Below, one piece after another: positions 1-10,845 of a stretch of 64,000 nt of DNA (its first letter is position 1; each line of letters starts with the position of its first letter). Made by a program: the position numbers and the translations under genes. The stretch comes from Bombus terrestris. Its lineage: Eukaryota > Arthropoda > Insecta > Hymenoptera > Apidae. The notes below the pieces were generated by a model. The model was not told the origin of the DNA. It saw nothing but the letters and a program-made list of their open reading frames with translations, and did not search any database. The stretch is taken from positions 8,184,001-8,248,000 of the forward strand of contig NC_063279.1 in the NCBI RefSeq assembly GCF_910591885.1, in the 5' to 3' direction.

Positions 1-18
1 ATTCTCTGCACAAAAGTA

Positions 19-660
19 TTAACACTGGAACTACCGATAGTTAACACGAAGCTATGTCTACCAAAATTAGTAAAAATGACTGGTTTTTGAAAAAGACGTA
101 ATAATAGAATATTTGTATATTTATCGATTTATTACTTTCTTACAGAAACAATTCCATGTTATGTAGTATATTTTTCGTATTATTAATCCATCTGGGACTA
201 TGATCCCTAAACGAGGGTTGACACATTTATAAAATTGTAGAAACAGTCATTTTGACCGGTGTGGTATTTTAATGTTAACATCTAGCGATCGATCCGCAAT
301 TTCCCTGATAACTGATATCATCATATCGAATGATACGCAGTACAAATTTTAAAAACGTGTGGCAAGTTGTACAAAACGAGGAAACTGAGTAATTGGAGTT
401 CGATAAACAGATTGCAGGACCCTTTTACACTTTGACAAGTACCAGTCGTTTTCACTGGTATTGGTATAAGTAACCTTGACACAAAATTATTTTCAGTTTG
501 GATACATAAAAAACAAAATGAAATTCATTACATTATTCTTTTAGTTATCGTTGCAAAAGTCATTACATCATTGCGGAAAAAAGATATAACACGAAGTAGG
601 AATTTTAAAATAAAATTGTAAAACCAGTCAATTTGACTGATGTGGTAGTTCTAGCGTTAA
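19..660. mobile_element. TTAA-flanked inverted-repeat element (piggyBac-like MITE candidate)
   Basis: The sequence between TTAA at 19-22 and TTAA at 657-660 has related inverted ends. The left end reads cactggaactacc and the right end, reverse-complemented, reads cgctagaactacc; both continue after a gap into gactggtttt. An internal copy of the same end lies near 225-275. TTAA target duplication is typical of the piggyBac superfamily, but no transposase frame is present. The arms are imperfect, so this is an old, non-autonomous copy or a composite. A weaker match to the left end occurs near 1633-1680. Confidence 0.4.
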
Positions 661-1989
661 GATAGTTGCGTTTAAAAATATTCCAATTAACGTAACCTTG
701 CTCCCACAAGCTTTCTCACATACGACGATAAATAATGCAAATATTTGAATCGAAAATTCGAAATTTAGTTGGGCCACGTTGCACACTCCGTCGATTGGCC
801 CGTAAGGAGACGACGTCGAAATTGCAACCGGATAGAAATTGCAGTCGGATGCGAACGAAAGTTTTCCAATAAATAACGTTTGCGTCGAACGGTTGTCTCC
901 TTCTCGCGTTGCGCGTCGAAATATTGTAAAGAAATTCCGTGACAGCGATACGCGTCCCTTTCCTCTCGAATATTTATGAATTTTCAAAAGGCGAACGCTG
1001 CGCCACGTGGATACGAAGGAACGCGTCTATTTCGTTCCCTTTTCGCTCTTTTTCGTCGCTTTTGCTCGCTTGCCGACCACGAGCTCAATTTCTAACGATC
1101 CCGGGGTACACTGTGCTTTTCGTGCCAATTTATGGTCAACTTGGCCTGGTCGCCAACGTTCCAATTTAGCGGCGCGAGTGAATTTTCACGTTTCGAAAGA
1201 AGGAAACTTCAGCGAGAACCGCGTCCGAAGAGTTTCTCAATTACAAGTTCGATGACTTCGAGAAATTTGACGTACGGCGATGGAGAAGCGTTTGCGCGTA
1301 TCCTTATTTTCCAACGAAGCGTCTTTTCATCAACTTCCATACGTTTCATTTTCGTAGTATGAAATTTTTATACTCGCACGAAAACGCTGTCGAATGATAC
1401 GAAATTTAATACATCTACTTGATTTTAATTAATTAGTATGCAAATGCAAATACTCTTTGTAGCCATTGGGATACTGTTCGTTGGCTACGAAGATCGATAT
1501 GCATAGAAAATCATGGGATACAGTCGAAGAATATATCGCCGATTCTCAAGGTATCAAGCTCGACGATGCAACGCTGAAAAATAAGAAAACGACGAGAATC
1601 GATTCGCCTAATTCATGAAACAGGGAACCACCCGTGGTTAGCACGTAGATTATCGCGATGACCCGAATTAGTAAATATTTTCGAACGATTAAAATCAGAT
1701 AAATTTCGCGGACCGACAAATTTCCAACATTTTTTTTATTATTATTTAATTTGTACTTTACAATTCGATCAGCTGGACATTCGATAAATTTTTCTACCTT
1801 AATTGCTAAATAACATGTGGACGGCTACCCCTAGCGGGATATCATCTTCGTCCAACAACACGAACCATTCAGATTACACCGTTGGAAGAAAAAGAAGAAA
1901 CACTCGTTGCGAAGTATGATCTCATAGTTCGCTGGCAAAGACGATGTAATATTTCGTAAGAATTAAATGTTGTAGCATAGTATATTATA
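661..1989. other. No gene recognised; A+T-rich to mixed intergenic DNA
   Basis: Several short overlapping open frames at 940-1360 on both strands have low-complexity Arg/Ser/Phe composition and no splice context, so I read them as chance. A diverged match to the end of the element at 19-660 lies near 1633-1680. Nothing else is supported. Confidence 0.5.
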
Positions 1990-2479
1990 TACAGGGTGGT
2001 TGGTAACTGGTGGTACAAGCTGAAAGGGGATGATTCTACGCGAAAAAAGAAGTCGAAAATATAGAGTAAAAATTTTTCGTTTGAGGCTTTGTTTTCGAGA
2101 AAATCGACTTTGAATTTTCGGTCGGTACGCGTCCACTTTATCACGTCTCGTTATAACGGATCTCACTGTAGATCGTTGTCTCGATGGATATTATCGCAGT
2201 TTAAGTTTGTTTTTGCCGTAGCGGAAAATTAGGAATACATAATGAAATAATATGAAGTAATCATAAAGTTTATTATTACAAAAATTGCTGAAAATCTGCT
2301 GAAATTCTGCCGAACAAATTCTTCCGCTCTTCTAATTAAATTTCTATGAACACTTTCTAAATCGATTTTCTCGAAAACAAAGCCTCAAACGAAAAATTTT
2401 TATTCTATATTTTCGACTTCTTTTTTCATATAGAGTCACCCCCTTTCCGCTTGTACCACCAGTTACCAACCACCCTGTA
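1990..2479. mobile_element. 490-bp element with ~120-bp terminal inverted repeats
   Basis: The left arm (1990-2109) begins tacagggtggttggtaactg and the right arm (2361-2479) is its near-exact reverse complement, ending ccaaccaccctgta. Both arms share a stretch reading ttcgtttgaggctttgtttt followed by cgagaaaatcga. TA lies immediately outside both ends (1988-1989 and 2480-2481), consistent with TA target duplication as in Tc1/mariner-type elements. The roughly 250-bp centre has no transposase frame. The superfamily is not certain; the evidence is arm structure and TA flanks only. A decayed relative lies at 60430-60956. Confidence 0.8.
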
Positions 2480-2481
2480 TA

Positions 2482-3248
2482 TTATACACACATATTTTCC
2501 ATATGTATATATCGTTATGATTATCGTTAGGTTTAGGGGCGTGTAACGAATCTTCATTCGGACTAACCATCGTTGTTGTACAATACAGAATATATTTACT
2601 GGTATAAATAATGATTTTTATAAAGTTTGACAAATAACCGTGGTGATTAGACACTCGAGATGTTAATGACAATGTTCTTAGGTTCAATAACGAATCCACG
2701 GTCAACGGGCCAACTCTTTCTTAAACGTAGAATATATTTTGAAGCGCAACGTAACGTTTGCTGTGACGCTCGGTATAATACTGCACGTAAAGACGATGTG
2801 AAAACTCTTCAAGGTGATCGCAAGAATAAAAGACCGATGGAAATTCTTCTCCTTACGATCGCGTTTGTTCGTTGCCGGGGATATTGGCCGGGGATGCCAA
2901 CAAAATTCCAGCCGCCTTTGCTAGGTAGACCCGCGTAGAGCTGATTGCTCCTGCCCGGGGTTTGATTGTTAATACAACGTGTGTCCCATAATATTGGCAC
3001 TTCTCTGTTAGGTAAAAACGTCCATCCTCTAACCGTGGCTACGTTCAGCGACCAGTTGTGTCACCTCGAGCCCGAGCCCACCGTCACAAATCTCGGGCAA
3101 ACATAATCGGATTGAATCATAACAACCACTTCTAAGTTTCCTTATTTAAGTACAGCTATAATAAATAGTCTAGACTAAAGTATCGGGGATCTTACCAAAA
3201 ATTCCAAAAGAAAGGCCCCGATGTCCTTTCATCTCCGACACATATATA
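2482..3248. other. No gene recognised
   Basis: Open frames at 2660-2938 (+) and 2809-3000 (-) overlap each other and show no family motif, splice context or repeat. I see no supported feature here. Confidence 0.4.
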
Positions 3249-3399
3249 TTAGGTTGTCCAAAAAGTTTCTTTCGTTTTATAAGAAAATAATGAATGCAAA
3301 TTTTCCATTTTATATTATTTTATCGAATTAATTACGTATGATCCATTTTGTTCTATCAAGTTAAAGATCACAACGTTTTGTCCTTTTCGGACAACCTAA
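3249..3399. mobile_element. ~150-bp mariner-type MITE
   Basis: The left end ttaggttgtccaaaaagttt is matched by the reverse complement of the right end, ttaggttgtccgaaaaggac. The arms share about 17 bp with one mismatch, and a T/A-rich centre lies between them. TA dinucleotides fall at both borders, and the ttaggttg start is common in mariner-like inverted repeats. There is no coding capacity, so it would be mobilised in trans. The exact border is uncertain by about 3 bp because the flank is itself TA-rich. Confidence 0.65.
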
Positions 3400-3440
3400 C
3401 ATATATATATATCTCGAGCTATCGTTTCCAGGAGAAAATA

Positions 3441-3586
3441 TACAGTGGCTAGAAAAATTAGACGCTATATTTGTACGTATTTTTATTTTCCAATGAAACT
3501 TTTTATCAGTTTGCACGCGTTCACGTAAATACGCGAATGCTACGATAAATACAATCAGCGAGCGGATACGTTTTGTAACCACAGTA
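3441..3586. mobile_element. Possible Tc-like MITE remnant
   Basis: The left end tacagtggctagaaaaa and the reverse complement of the right end, tactgtggttacaaaac, are alike over about 17 positions with mismatches. Single tacagtggc-type ends of the same style occur at 38954, 59173 and 63123. The pairing here is weak, so this is tentative. Confidence 0.35.
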
Positions 3587-3589
3587 CAG

Positions 3590-4249
3590 AATTCAGCTCA
3601 GAACAGTGAACGCGTTAAGAATTTTATCTGACAAAACGGTCTATTCAAGCAACCTAATAATCTGCAAGCAAAAAGGGAACTCTGCTCGCGATGATCCTCT
3701 TACATGACAAAGAGCCTGGCCTGAAACAGCCTATATAGCCCGGCACTCTCTATCTATCCTTTTCTTTCTGAAACCGCTGCATAGGACGCGAGGCAAAGAG
3801 CAGGGCCGTTAAAGTTTGGAAAAACGAGACCGCCGGAAGAGGAAACGCTCCGGCTCGGTTATTACTCTCCATTTCCCAAAGCGTTTCTTCCTCGCCAACC
3901 GCACGGATGTTTCATGTTGTCAGGTGACTCTACTTCCTGTCGTCGTGCATACTTTAAAATCGACAACATTTCGCCGTATCGGAAATTCCACGCCGCAAAC
4001 ATATCCGTCCACGTTTTACCACATTACGATGGTCAAAGGTTGTAAGTTGCCTTTCACTTAGGCTATCGAAGGTTATCCATATAATTCTTTTTGTTTATCG
4101 CAGAGCTGTTATAATAAAACTATCGTGCAAGTATCGTATAGGAGAACAGCTACTAGTTTTTGATTAAATTTCTCTCGCATCGTCTTTGCGTTTTATTCTT
4201 CTCTGTTTATAAAGGACTTTTCCTTTTTCTTTTTTTTTTTTTGATACGG
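3590..4249. other. No gene recognised
   Basis: The frame at 3816-4061 has no recognisable motif. A poly-T run lies at 4229-4242. Nothing else is supported. Confidence 0.4.
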
Positions 4250-4870
4250 AGAAATTATTCTCAGTTTTGGGAATTTCGTTAGCGTATTATTCTATAAATA
4301 TCGCGTAGTATCGGGAAAGTTCCCTTTTGATGTTGACATAGTCATGGATACGGCTCTTCTGTATCTTTGTCAGTGTCCTTATCAGCGTCTTTGTATTCCG
4401 CGCTTTCCTGTTTTGCAGTCTGCAGTTTTGGGAATTTTCTCGGACCATTATTCCATGAATACCACGTGGCATCGGATTCTATGTTTCCTGTTTGATATAG
4501 AAGAATTGCCATTGGTTTCTTCGATCGTCCGTGTTCTACATAGACCTGTTCAGAAGTCTGTAGATTCCCGCTTGCGCGACAGAATTATTCTCAGTTTTGG
4601 GAATTTTGTTCGCCTGTTGTTCTATAAACGTCACGTAGTATCGGCGAAGTTTCCCTTTTATTTGGAATATGGTTTGCAGGATTCTTCCACTGTCTTTGTA
4701 TTCTCTTTCCTGCCGTTTCAAAGTCCGTGCATTCCTCTTTCCACGAGGGAATTATTCTCAGTTTGGAGAATTCTGTTAGAATAGTATTCTATAAATATCA
4801 CGTAACATCGGATAACTTTCCTTCTCACGCGAAATCGCCGTGGTTTCGATGGGATCGCCATGGGATTCGA
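4250..4870. repeat. Diverged ~166-bp tandem repeat, four units
   Basis: The phrase cagttttgggaatt (or a close variant) recurs at 4262, 4423, 4592 and 4759, at spacings of 161, 169 and 167 bp. Around it each unit carries attattctcag before and ttctataaatatcacgtag-like text after. The units differ at many positions, so the array is old. The open frame across it (4344-4784) is a by-product of the repeat and is not annotated as a gene. Confidence 0.8.
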
Positions 4871-4907
4871 TCGTTCCGTTATCTTCGCGCTCCACTTCTC
4901 TCCTTAA

Positions 4908-4995
4908 CCCGTTAACTGCGGAATTTAGTTTCGAAAATCCCTTACGGGGTGCGCGAATAAAATCACACAACGACGAGTATACACGTCGAACGCAG
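4908..4995 (-). mobile_element. Small TTAA MITE, copy 1 (one end decayed)
   Basis: The sequence begins after TTAA (4904-4907) with cccgttaactgcg and runs through cttacggggtgcgcg to the palindromic block cgacgagtatacacgtcg (4971-4988). Read on the minus strand it aligns along its length with the element at 12075-12174. The far TTAA end has been lost. Family assignment to piggyBac-like elements rests on the TTAA border only. Confidence 0.6.
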
Positions 4996-4999
4996 ACCA

Positions 5000-6720
5000 A
5001 ATGTTACACATTTTACAAAAGAAGTAAAGCGAAACGAGAAACGACTATATTCCAATTCGATAAAGTGTTAACGATTCATAGTTGAGAAAGGTGTGGTGGA
5101 CGGTGAGACGTGTTATTGGTTAAATTAATAACGAGACGAGTTCGTTCGATTAACTATATTTACTGATATTTTAAAATATAGAATACAAAGTTAATCGCAA
5201 GCGTTGCTCGCTTCGTGATATTTGATGTAAGATTTGTTGGAGTTTAATCTTAAAGTTAAGATAAATAATCTGTGTGTGTAATACGCAATGTTTATGTTGA
5301 AATAATATTAGGTGATATTTATTAAACAGAATTACAGAACCAAATGTATTTAAAATACAAGTGAGTGATATGGTATAATTAACAAAATGTGCAAGTAAAG
5401 AATTTATGGATTGTTGACAGTTGGCCAGTTACTCTCAGATTGACTGTAGGTAGCGGCCCATGGTCCCTTAAAGATTTTGAACCCCACTCTCTATACAGTA
5501 GTGAGTATGACCTGTGTAAATGTCCTGTTCAAATGCCTGTGTAGGTGTCTGTATAAGATTATTTGTGTCAATGTGTGTAATATCGTTGTACCGCAACAAG
5601 ATTGCGCGATACTGCGGTTGTTTATTCGACCATTCGCGGAGAGACGCAATCGCGAGAAAACACGTCAACGGGAGTCGTAAATTCCCTTTACGATTAAATA
5701 ATCGACGCCACGAAGTGGTCGATCCCCTTATTTCTGTTATGACAATAGAGGGTGGTTCAATTGAGTATACATTGAATTAACAGGTATAAATTAATGTTTA
5801 TTCCAACAACTTTGTAAAGAAGATTGTTAGACTGGTGTTTATGTCCAAGTGATTGATCTGAGGGTAGAAACCCGATAAAGATATGTTGACTATTCTAACG
5901 ATGAAGAATAAGTTTAGTGACGATGCTGTGTCGAGGGAAAGCTAATGACGGGTGTGTGTCTAGCGCACGGGACCATCGTATTTGTTGATGACAATTTGGG
6001 TTAGGAAAGTGAGGGCAATAGACATTGCTTCTGATTAGATAACAAGAAGGTTGCTGGACTAGGAAGGGTCTTGGCCACCCTCGATAGAAAGTTGCTAGTG
6101 GGGAGCATCATACGTGCTAGCCAACCCGTAGTAGCCAATAATCTTTAGAAAACGATTTAGAAGGACCTTGGCTATGAAAATGTCAAGATTTATGGTGGGT
6201 CCTTAAGACTATTGAGAGTACGTAGTAAGGATGTAGATCTCTGGATGCTATTTTGCCTGCGGTGTGTAGCCTGGTTTAGATAGAGAGTCGGCCGACGTAA
6301 AGCGGTACTGATACTAATTATTGTTATGCTGATTCGTTATACTTAATTCTGTGTCTGGAAGACATGGGGTTCGTCTACTTACACTGGTCGAGGAGGGTAC
6401 CGAAAGGTTTGAGAACTTGTCGCCGGTTGTAGTTTGCACGTAGCAGCGAAATTGCTTTGCCCACAGTTTGTTTTATTACATTATGTGCGTCGTACAGTGT
6501 TAATCTCCTCTGTGGCAGAACAACTATGTGAAGCATCTCGTATCGAAACGTCCTAAGACGCAAATGCAGCTACAAAGACATGTGATGCAGATAGTTGTAG
6601 ATGATAGTGCTATAGTGCTATTGCTGGTGTAGAAGACCGAGTTTGGTTCTGTTGCTGGTGTAGATGTCGTCGCTGCTGTGGTATTGCTGTATTTTATTCT
6701 CCTTTAAGAATCGTGGAAAG
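5000..6720. other. Region of distinct G/T-rich composition, no gene recognised
   Basis: From about 5085 the plus strand becomes visibly richer in G and T and poorer in CpG than its neighbours, especially 5850-6650. Short frames at 5477-5780 and 6375-6563 carry no motif I know. The change of composition suggests one inserted, decayed element of about 1.6 kb, perhaps a non-coding retroelement remnant, but I found no paired ends, primer-binding site or target duplication. Confidence 0.3.
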
Positions 6721-6721
6721 A

Positions 6722-6794
6722 AAAATCGGTCGCCGGGATTTGAACCAGAGTCCCGAACGTTCGTAACCCGAGGCGCTGACCACTGCGCTGCCGT
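6722..6794 (-). repeat. tRNA-derived sequence (SINE head or tRNA pseudogene)
   Basis: On the minus strand the sequence contains an A-box-like block, gcgcagtggtcagcgc, forming a perfect 4-bp D-stem, and a B-box-like block, ggttcaaatcc, at a tRNA-like distance. It ends in a T run (gattttt) that would act as a Pol III terminator. A loop ttacgaa with ACG in the anticodon position can be drawn, but the anticodon and acceptor stems do not pair well. It is therefore a decayed tRNA or tRNA-derived SINE, not a working tRNA gene. Its upstream part is displaced beyond the insertion at 6795-7081. Confidence 0.55.
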
Positions 6795-7081
6795 TTTTTT
6801 TATTTTTTTATCTTTGTTTATTAATTCCAGGTTTTTTTACATATTTTTTTACATCATTTTTTTTCCAGAATAAACGCTGGATTCTAATTGTAGGGTGGTA
6901 CAGGCAAGAGTACCGATACGCGACGGTACGACGTAGCCATGCATTATTACATTCTTTTCTCTTTTTTTTTTTTTTTGAGATTATTAATGTTAAATAAAAT
7001 AAAATTAAGCCGCTGTTGCGCTGTGCTTATGTACGATATTTTAATTTATGTCCTGAAAGCCTGGACGCAAAAACAGGACAG
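6795..7081 (-). mobile_element. 5'-truncated non-LTR retroposon with poly(A) tail
   Basis: The 13-base sequence actgcgctgccgt occurs at 6782-6794 and again at 7082-7094, exactly 300 bp apart. The 287 bp between them starts on the plus strand with a T-rich run, which is a poly(A) tail on the minus strand. A long target duplication plus a poly(A) tail is the signature of target-primed reverse transcription (LINE or LINE-mobilised). No reverse-transcriptase frame remains, so it is a 3' fragment. A second A-run within it (poly-T at 6962-6976 on the plus strand) may mark an internal fusion. It splits the tRNA-derived sequence. Confidence 0.7.
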
Positions 7082-7094
7082 ACTGCGCTGCCGT

Positions 7095-10000
7095 CGTCCA
7101 ACGCTGGTTGGTGTCGCCCGGTGGTATTTGCTGTCGAGTGGCACCGCGGGTATTGTTATTAAAAACTTAAAAATTACCACGAAACAATGAAGGAAAGTAC
7201 AGGAAACAATTCGAGGAATAGCCGATGTACGCAGCGAAATACACAAATGAGATGGATCGAGAAAAATAATCAACTGAATTTACAAAAAGCAATACGTTAT
7301 ACGTAACCGACGTACCAAAGAGAATAATCAAATGATCAAACTTTATTTATAAAATACACAACAGTTTTACTGAAAGTACAAAGGAAACGTACCACTAAAT
7401 GTTATTTATATTACGTTTTGCTAAAAGTCTGAGTTTCTATGGTAAATGGTAATCTTTCTATTTTACACGACGAGTATACGCGTCGAACGCGTTTGTCTGA
7501 TTAAACTTTACATCCGTTTCTTTGCCTTTAATTTCGTGCATTTTTGTTGATAGAATTCTTCGTTTATCTATAACGATATCGCGTTATTAAAGTTACGTTT
7601 CGTTATTAAATCGATCAACATGGATAAATAATAACATATAAACAATATACGTAGCGTATCGCATCGCGTTTACCATGATACAATATCCAGTATATTATAT
7701 TTAATATGTAGGTTGCATTATAGGCTTGGACTGGTGGAGGGTGGAAGGGTGGAAAAAAGTGCACCCTCGGTGGCAGCCAGTGACGTAAGAGGCTGCAGCC
7801 AGCGACCGGCAGATAAAGGGGATGATGTAAGAACAGGGCTGGAATAAGACATTCGCGCACCCCTCTAACGATCCTTCTTTGTTCGTTATCAATCCGTTAT
7901 CTGGACTGGACGTTCACTCGTCTGTCCTAGATATTTTAGACGATTCTCCTTTTTCAGGAATTCTTTGTTCTTCGAAATATCGTGTTACGTTCGATACGCT
8001 TTCGATACGCGTTATATTACATTTACGTTTTCTTCAACGAGTAAGCGAGTCAAATTTGACGAAGATGGTGTACTTTGCGATGGAGAAACCATCGCGAGTA
8101 TATCAATTAATTCCATTAGAATCCCACGCGAAGGAAAAAGAAATTATGTTCGAACTTGAACGCAGCAGCCGATTAAAAATTTCTCCAACTTATTATCTCG
8201 TTATATTTGGTTCGAAATTATGGGGGAAAAGTTGCTCGTTGATCTACTTGCCTTCCCTTTATGTTCCAGCAGAAAACCGATAATATTTACGTAACACCGT
8301 AAGTAAAATGCTACGCGCGGTTCTCACCTCTGCTAGCCAGTCGCCGTACAAGAAAATTAATATGACGATCATAAAGCGAGCTTGATGCATCATTATCTGC
8401 GTTCCATAATTATTTCCTTTATAATTATTCGCGATACATCGTACAATTAATATGTACTATACATCGAGTAACATTTTCGTGTTACGTATCGTAATTATTT
8501 CCAGAGCAAACGGAGGTAAATTACACGAAGAATGAAAAATTAATATCCATCGACTCGCGCACGTATTTTCTCATCGAACGACCGCTCTCCTGAAAATTCA
8601 CTCACGTTACTCGCTATGTATACGCGTTTGACACACGCTCTCGATTACATCCGCGTAATTTTCGGGATATCGTTAAACCATGTTAAAAGTATCGGTAAAT
8701 GACCGTGTTCAAAAGTATCCGGATACTTGCTGACCTTTGACAACACGCGTCTCAACCACAAAATTACGAACTAATCGATTTTATTCTGTCTAATCGTCCT
8801 AACTACTTGTAATTGAATTTCACGCGATAGTATCGATTAGGAAAACTCAACACGCAGTCGATAAAAGTGGCGTTTATAACCGTCAGACATCGATCTGAAC
8901 CACTTTATTATTAGCAGATTCTTGTCTTTGCTCTCTTTCATTTCGCAATCGAAGATCACAGGAGGAAAACGCGGTCACTGTATTTTTCTGATTTTCCGAT
9001 GTCGATGATTAACGACGTAAACGTCCGCAGGCCAATGGCCAATCTGTACGCGTTTTTCAAACTCAGACGCAAGTGTTTGGATATTTAGCAACGATAGTCC
9101 GAGTGTCTCCGTCGCTGGTTGATTTTCGCCTGCGTGCCGTTTCTTTTACAAACTTAGTTATCGCTGGCTACAGTGTGTCGTCTTTTAAGCAAAAGTGTTC
9201 CGTGTCATTTGCGACGCGTCTAGACCAATCGAGCGAACGATCGCTCTCTTGCCGCTCTCTACTAAAAATAAAAGATAAAATTGCGAATGTTTGCATTCGT
9301 TCGGTGAATGAACGAGCAAATGATTTCACGGCGCATTCTCGTAAATGTTTGGTTAAGTTCGAACGACAGTTTCGTTCGTCGTGAAGAGGGTGGAAAGGAG
9401 AAATGTAGATCGCTCGTCGAAAAGGAGATAAAAACGTGATATCACTTTCTCCTTCTAACGGGCATTTTCTTCGCCCATGAAAAAGAAAACAGAGCTTCGC
9501 TATTTATTTCCATCTGTTTTCCAACGAAACACATTTTCGCAACAATGTATCCGCCGTCTATAGCTTTTAAGGATTGTGCTCGGTCGATCGAGATTACCGT
9601 CAATATTACTGTCAATATTTAAGCTTCTCAACATTATCGTACGTAGGAAACTGTCCATACTAGACGATCGATATATATATATATATTGATAATACAATAT
9701 CGAGACTCTTAAATACCGACAACAACATCGTCGTGAACGCTGCTTTACGTTTATCGCGAAGACACAGCCGAGCAGGGGACGTTGGTATTTTCGGTTTATC
9801 GAATTTCAGTGGAATGGCAGAAAAAGCGACGATACTCGTTCGATTCGTTTAAATCTTAAACGCTTCCTTTACGCTTCCTCTAATCTTACCGCTGCAACCC
9901 CCAAAGTCCGAAATTCAGCTTCGATCGAACACGCATCGTTCCCTTCTCCAACTTCTCCCTTTGTGACGTTCATTGTTCTCGCCGGGAATCTTCGGCCAAT

Positions 10001-10504
10001 TCGAAAGTTCCTCTCGAAACTGTCCCGAACCGATGTGACGGGACGAGGCGGAGGTCGATCGCGGCTCCGTCACTGACAAACTGAGAAGCACAGATAAGAA
10101 GAGGGTGTGCGGGGCGGTGGAATCGTATGTAGGTCGTACTGTCAGTGCCACGACCCGGTTTCGTCGCATTCCTGTTACGTCCCACCCCCGCAGACCCAGA
10201 ATCCATCCCCGAAACCAACGTCCTGCGTCACCTCGGCCGGTCTGCAAATCCCTAAATACATTTCACCCTCCCCAACCCTCTCTCTCTGTCTCTCTTCCCT
10301 TCGTTCTCACGACCATGTTATAACGCCGTATTATTCTCGCGACACACCCCCTTTCACTGATGAGTTCTCGCCGAGCCTTTTTTCCTTCATCCAGCGAATT
10401 ATTACCGAGGGTGGAAATCACGTTTTGGGAGGAGCGGAACCGTAACGACGCAAAGGGCGGATAAACGGCGGAGATTTGGTTTTTAAGGGCTCATTGTTGG
10501 TGAT
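7095..10504. other. Mostly unassigned DNA with one MITE fragment
   Basis: A block cgacgagtatacgcgtcg at 7468-7485 matches the palindromic core of the small TTAA MITE family (4908 and 12075) but its ends are gone. Near 8709 aaaagtatccggatactt is a short palindrome that resembles a transposon end, with no partner found. A TA run lies at 9668-9685. The frames at 7879-8283 and 9073-9384 use non-ATG starts and have no recognisable motif. From about 9900 the DNA becomes richer in CpG and C runs, ahead of the small gene candidate at 10505. Confidence 0.35.
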
Positions 10505-10845
10505 ATGGAAGATACGGTTTGTCAGTTTGTTGGTTTCAACCATTCCGTGGTTTCTTTCTTGGCTTTTTGTTTGAATAGCTGCGGAAGTAGGTAATTGTAG
10601 CTCTAGGTAATAGGGAAACGTTGCTGCGATGTGTCACAGGTTAGATTAATACTGTATTGTGGTTGGTTAATTGGTTATATTTAATGCACGTAGGCAATGC
10701 TGCAGTTGTAACGCACGTTACAGACCAGATAGAAGATGATACGTGTTCAGTATTCCTGACAGGTAGTGATTTTCCTAATAACATTTCCCTTGATATTCCT
10801 AAACAATGGTGCGAATATTTTAACTATCGTCTTCGGGGCATTTAA
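10505..10845 (+). CDS. Candidate two-exon small gene, 77 residues, unrecognised
   Basis: An ATG at 10505, with an in-frame stop 21 bp upstream, opens a frame that reaches a plausible donor (gaa|gtaggt) at 10586. A plausible acceptor (gcacgtag) ends at 10693. Joining 10505-10586 to 10694-10845 keeps the frame, removes a 107-bp intron of normal insect size, and gives 77 codons ending in TAA. The first exon is hydrophobic (about residues 8-24, with Cys at 6, 22 and 26). The second is acidic then mixed, with DDTCSVFLTGSDFPNN followed by a Trp- and Tyr-bearing C-terminus. The amino-acid composition looks more protein-like than neighbouring chance frames, and CpG is lower here than around it. I do not recognise the family. 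The splice choice is inferred, and this could also be a gene fragment. Confidence 0.4.

Noticed and set aside
4344..4784. 146-codon plus-strand frame
   Set aside because: It is laid over the ~166-bp tandem repeat, whose period is not a multiple of three, so the frame does not repeat as protein.
7879..8283. 134-codon plus-strand frame followed by gtaagt
   Set aside because: Begins at a non-ATG codon, ends in a stop before the donor-like site, and has no motif.
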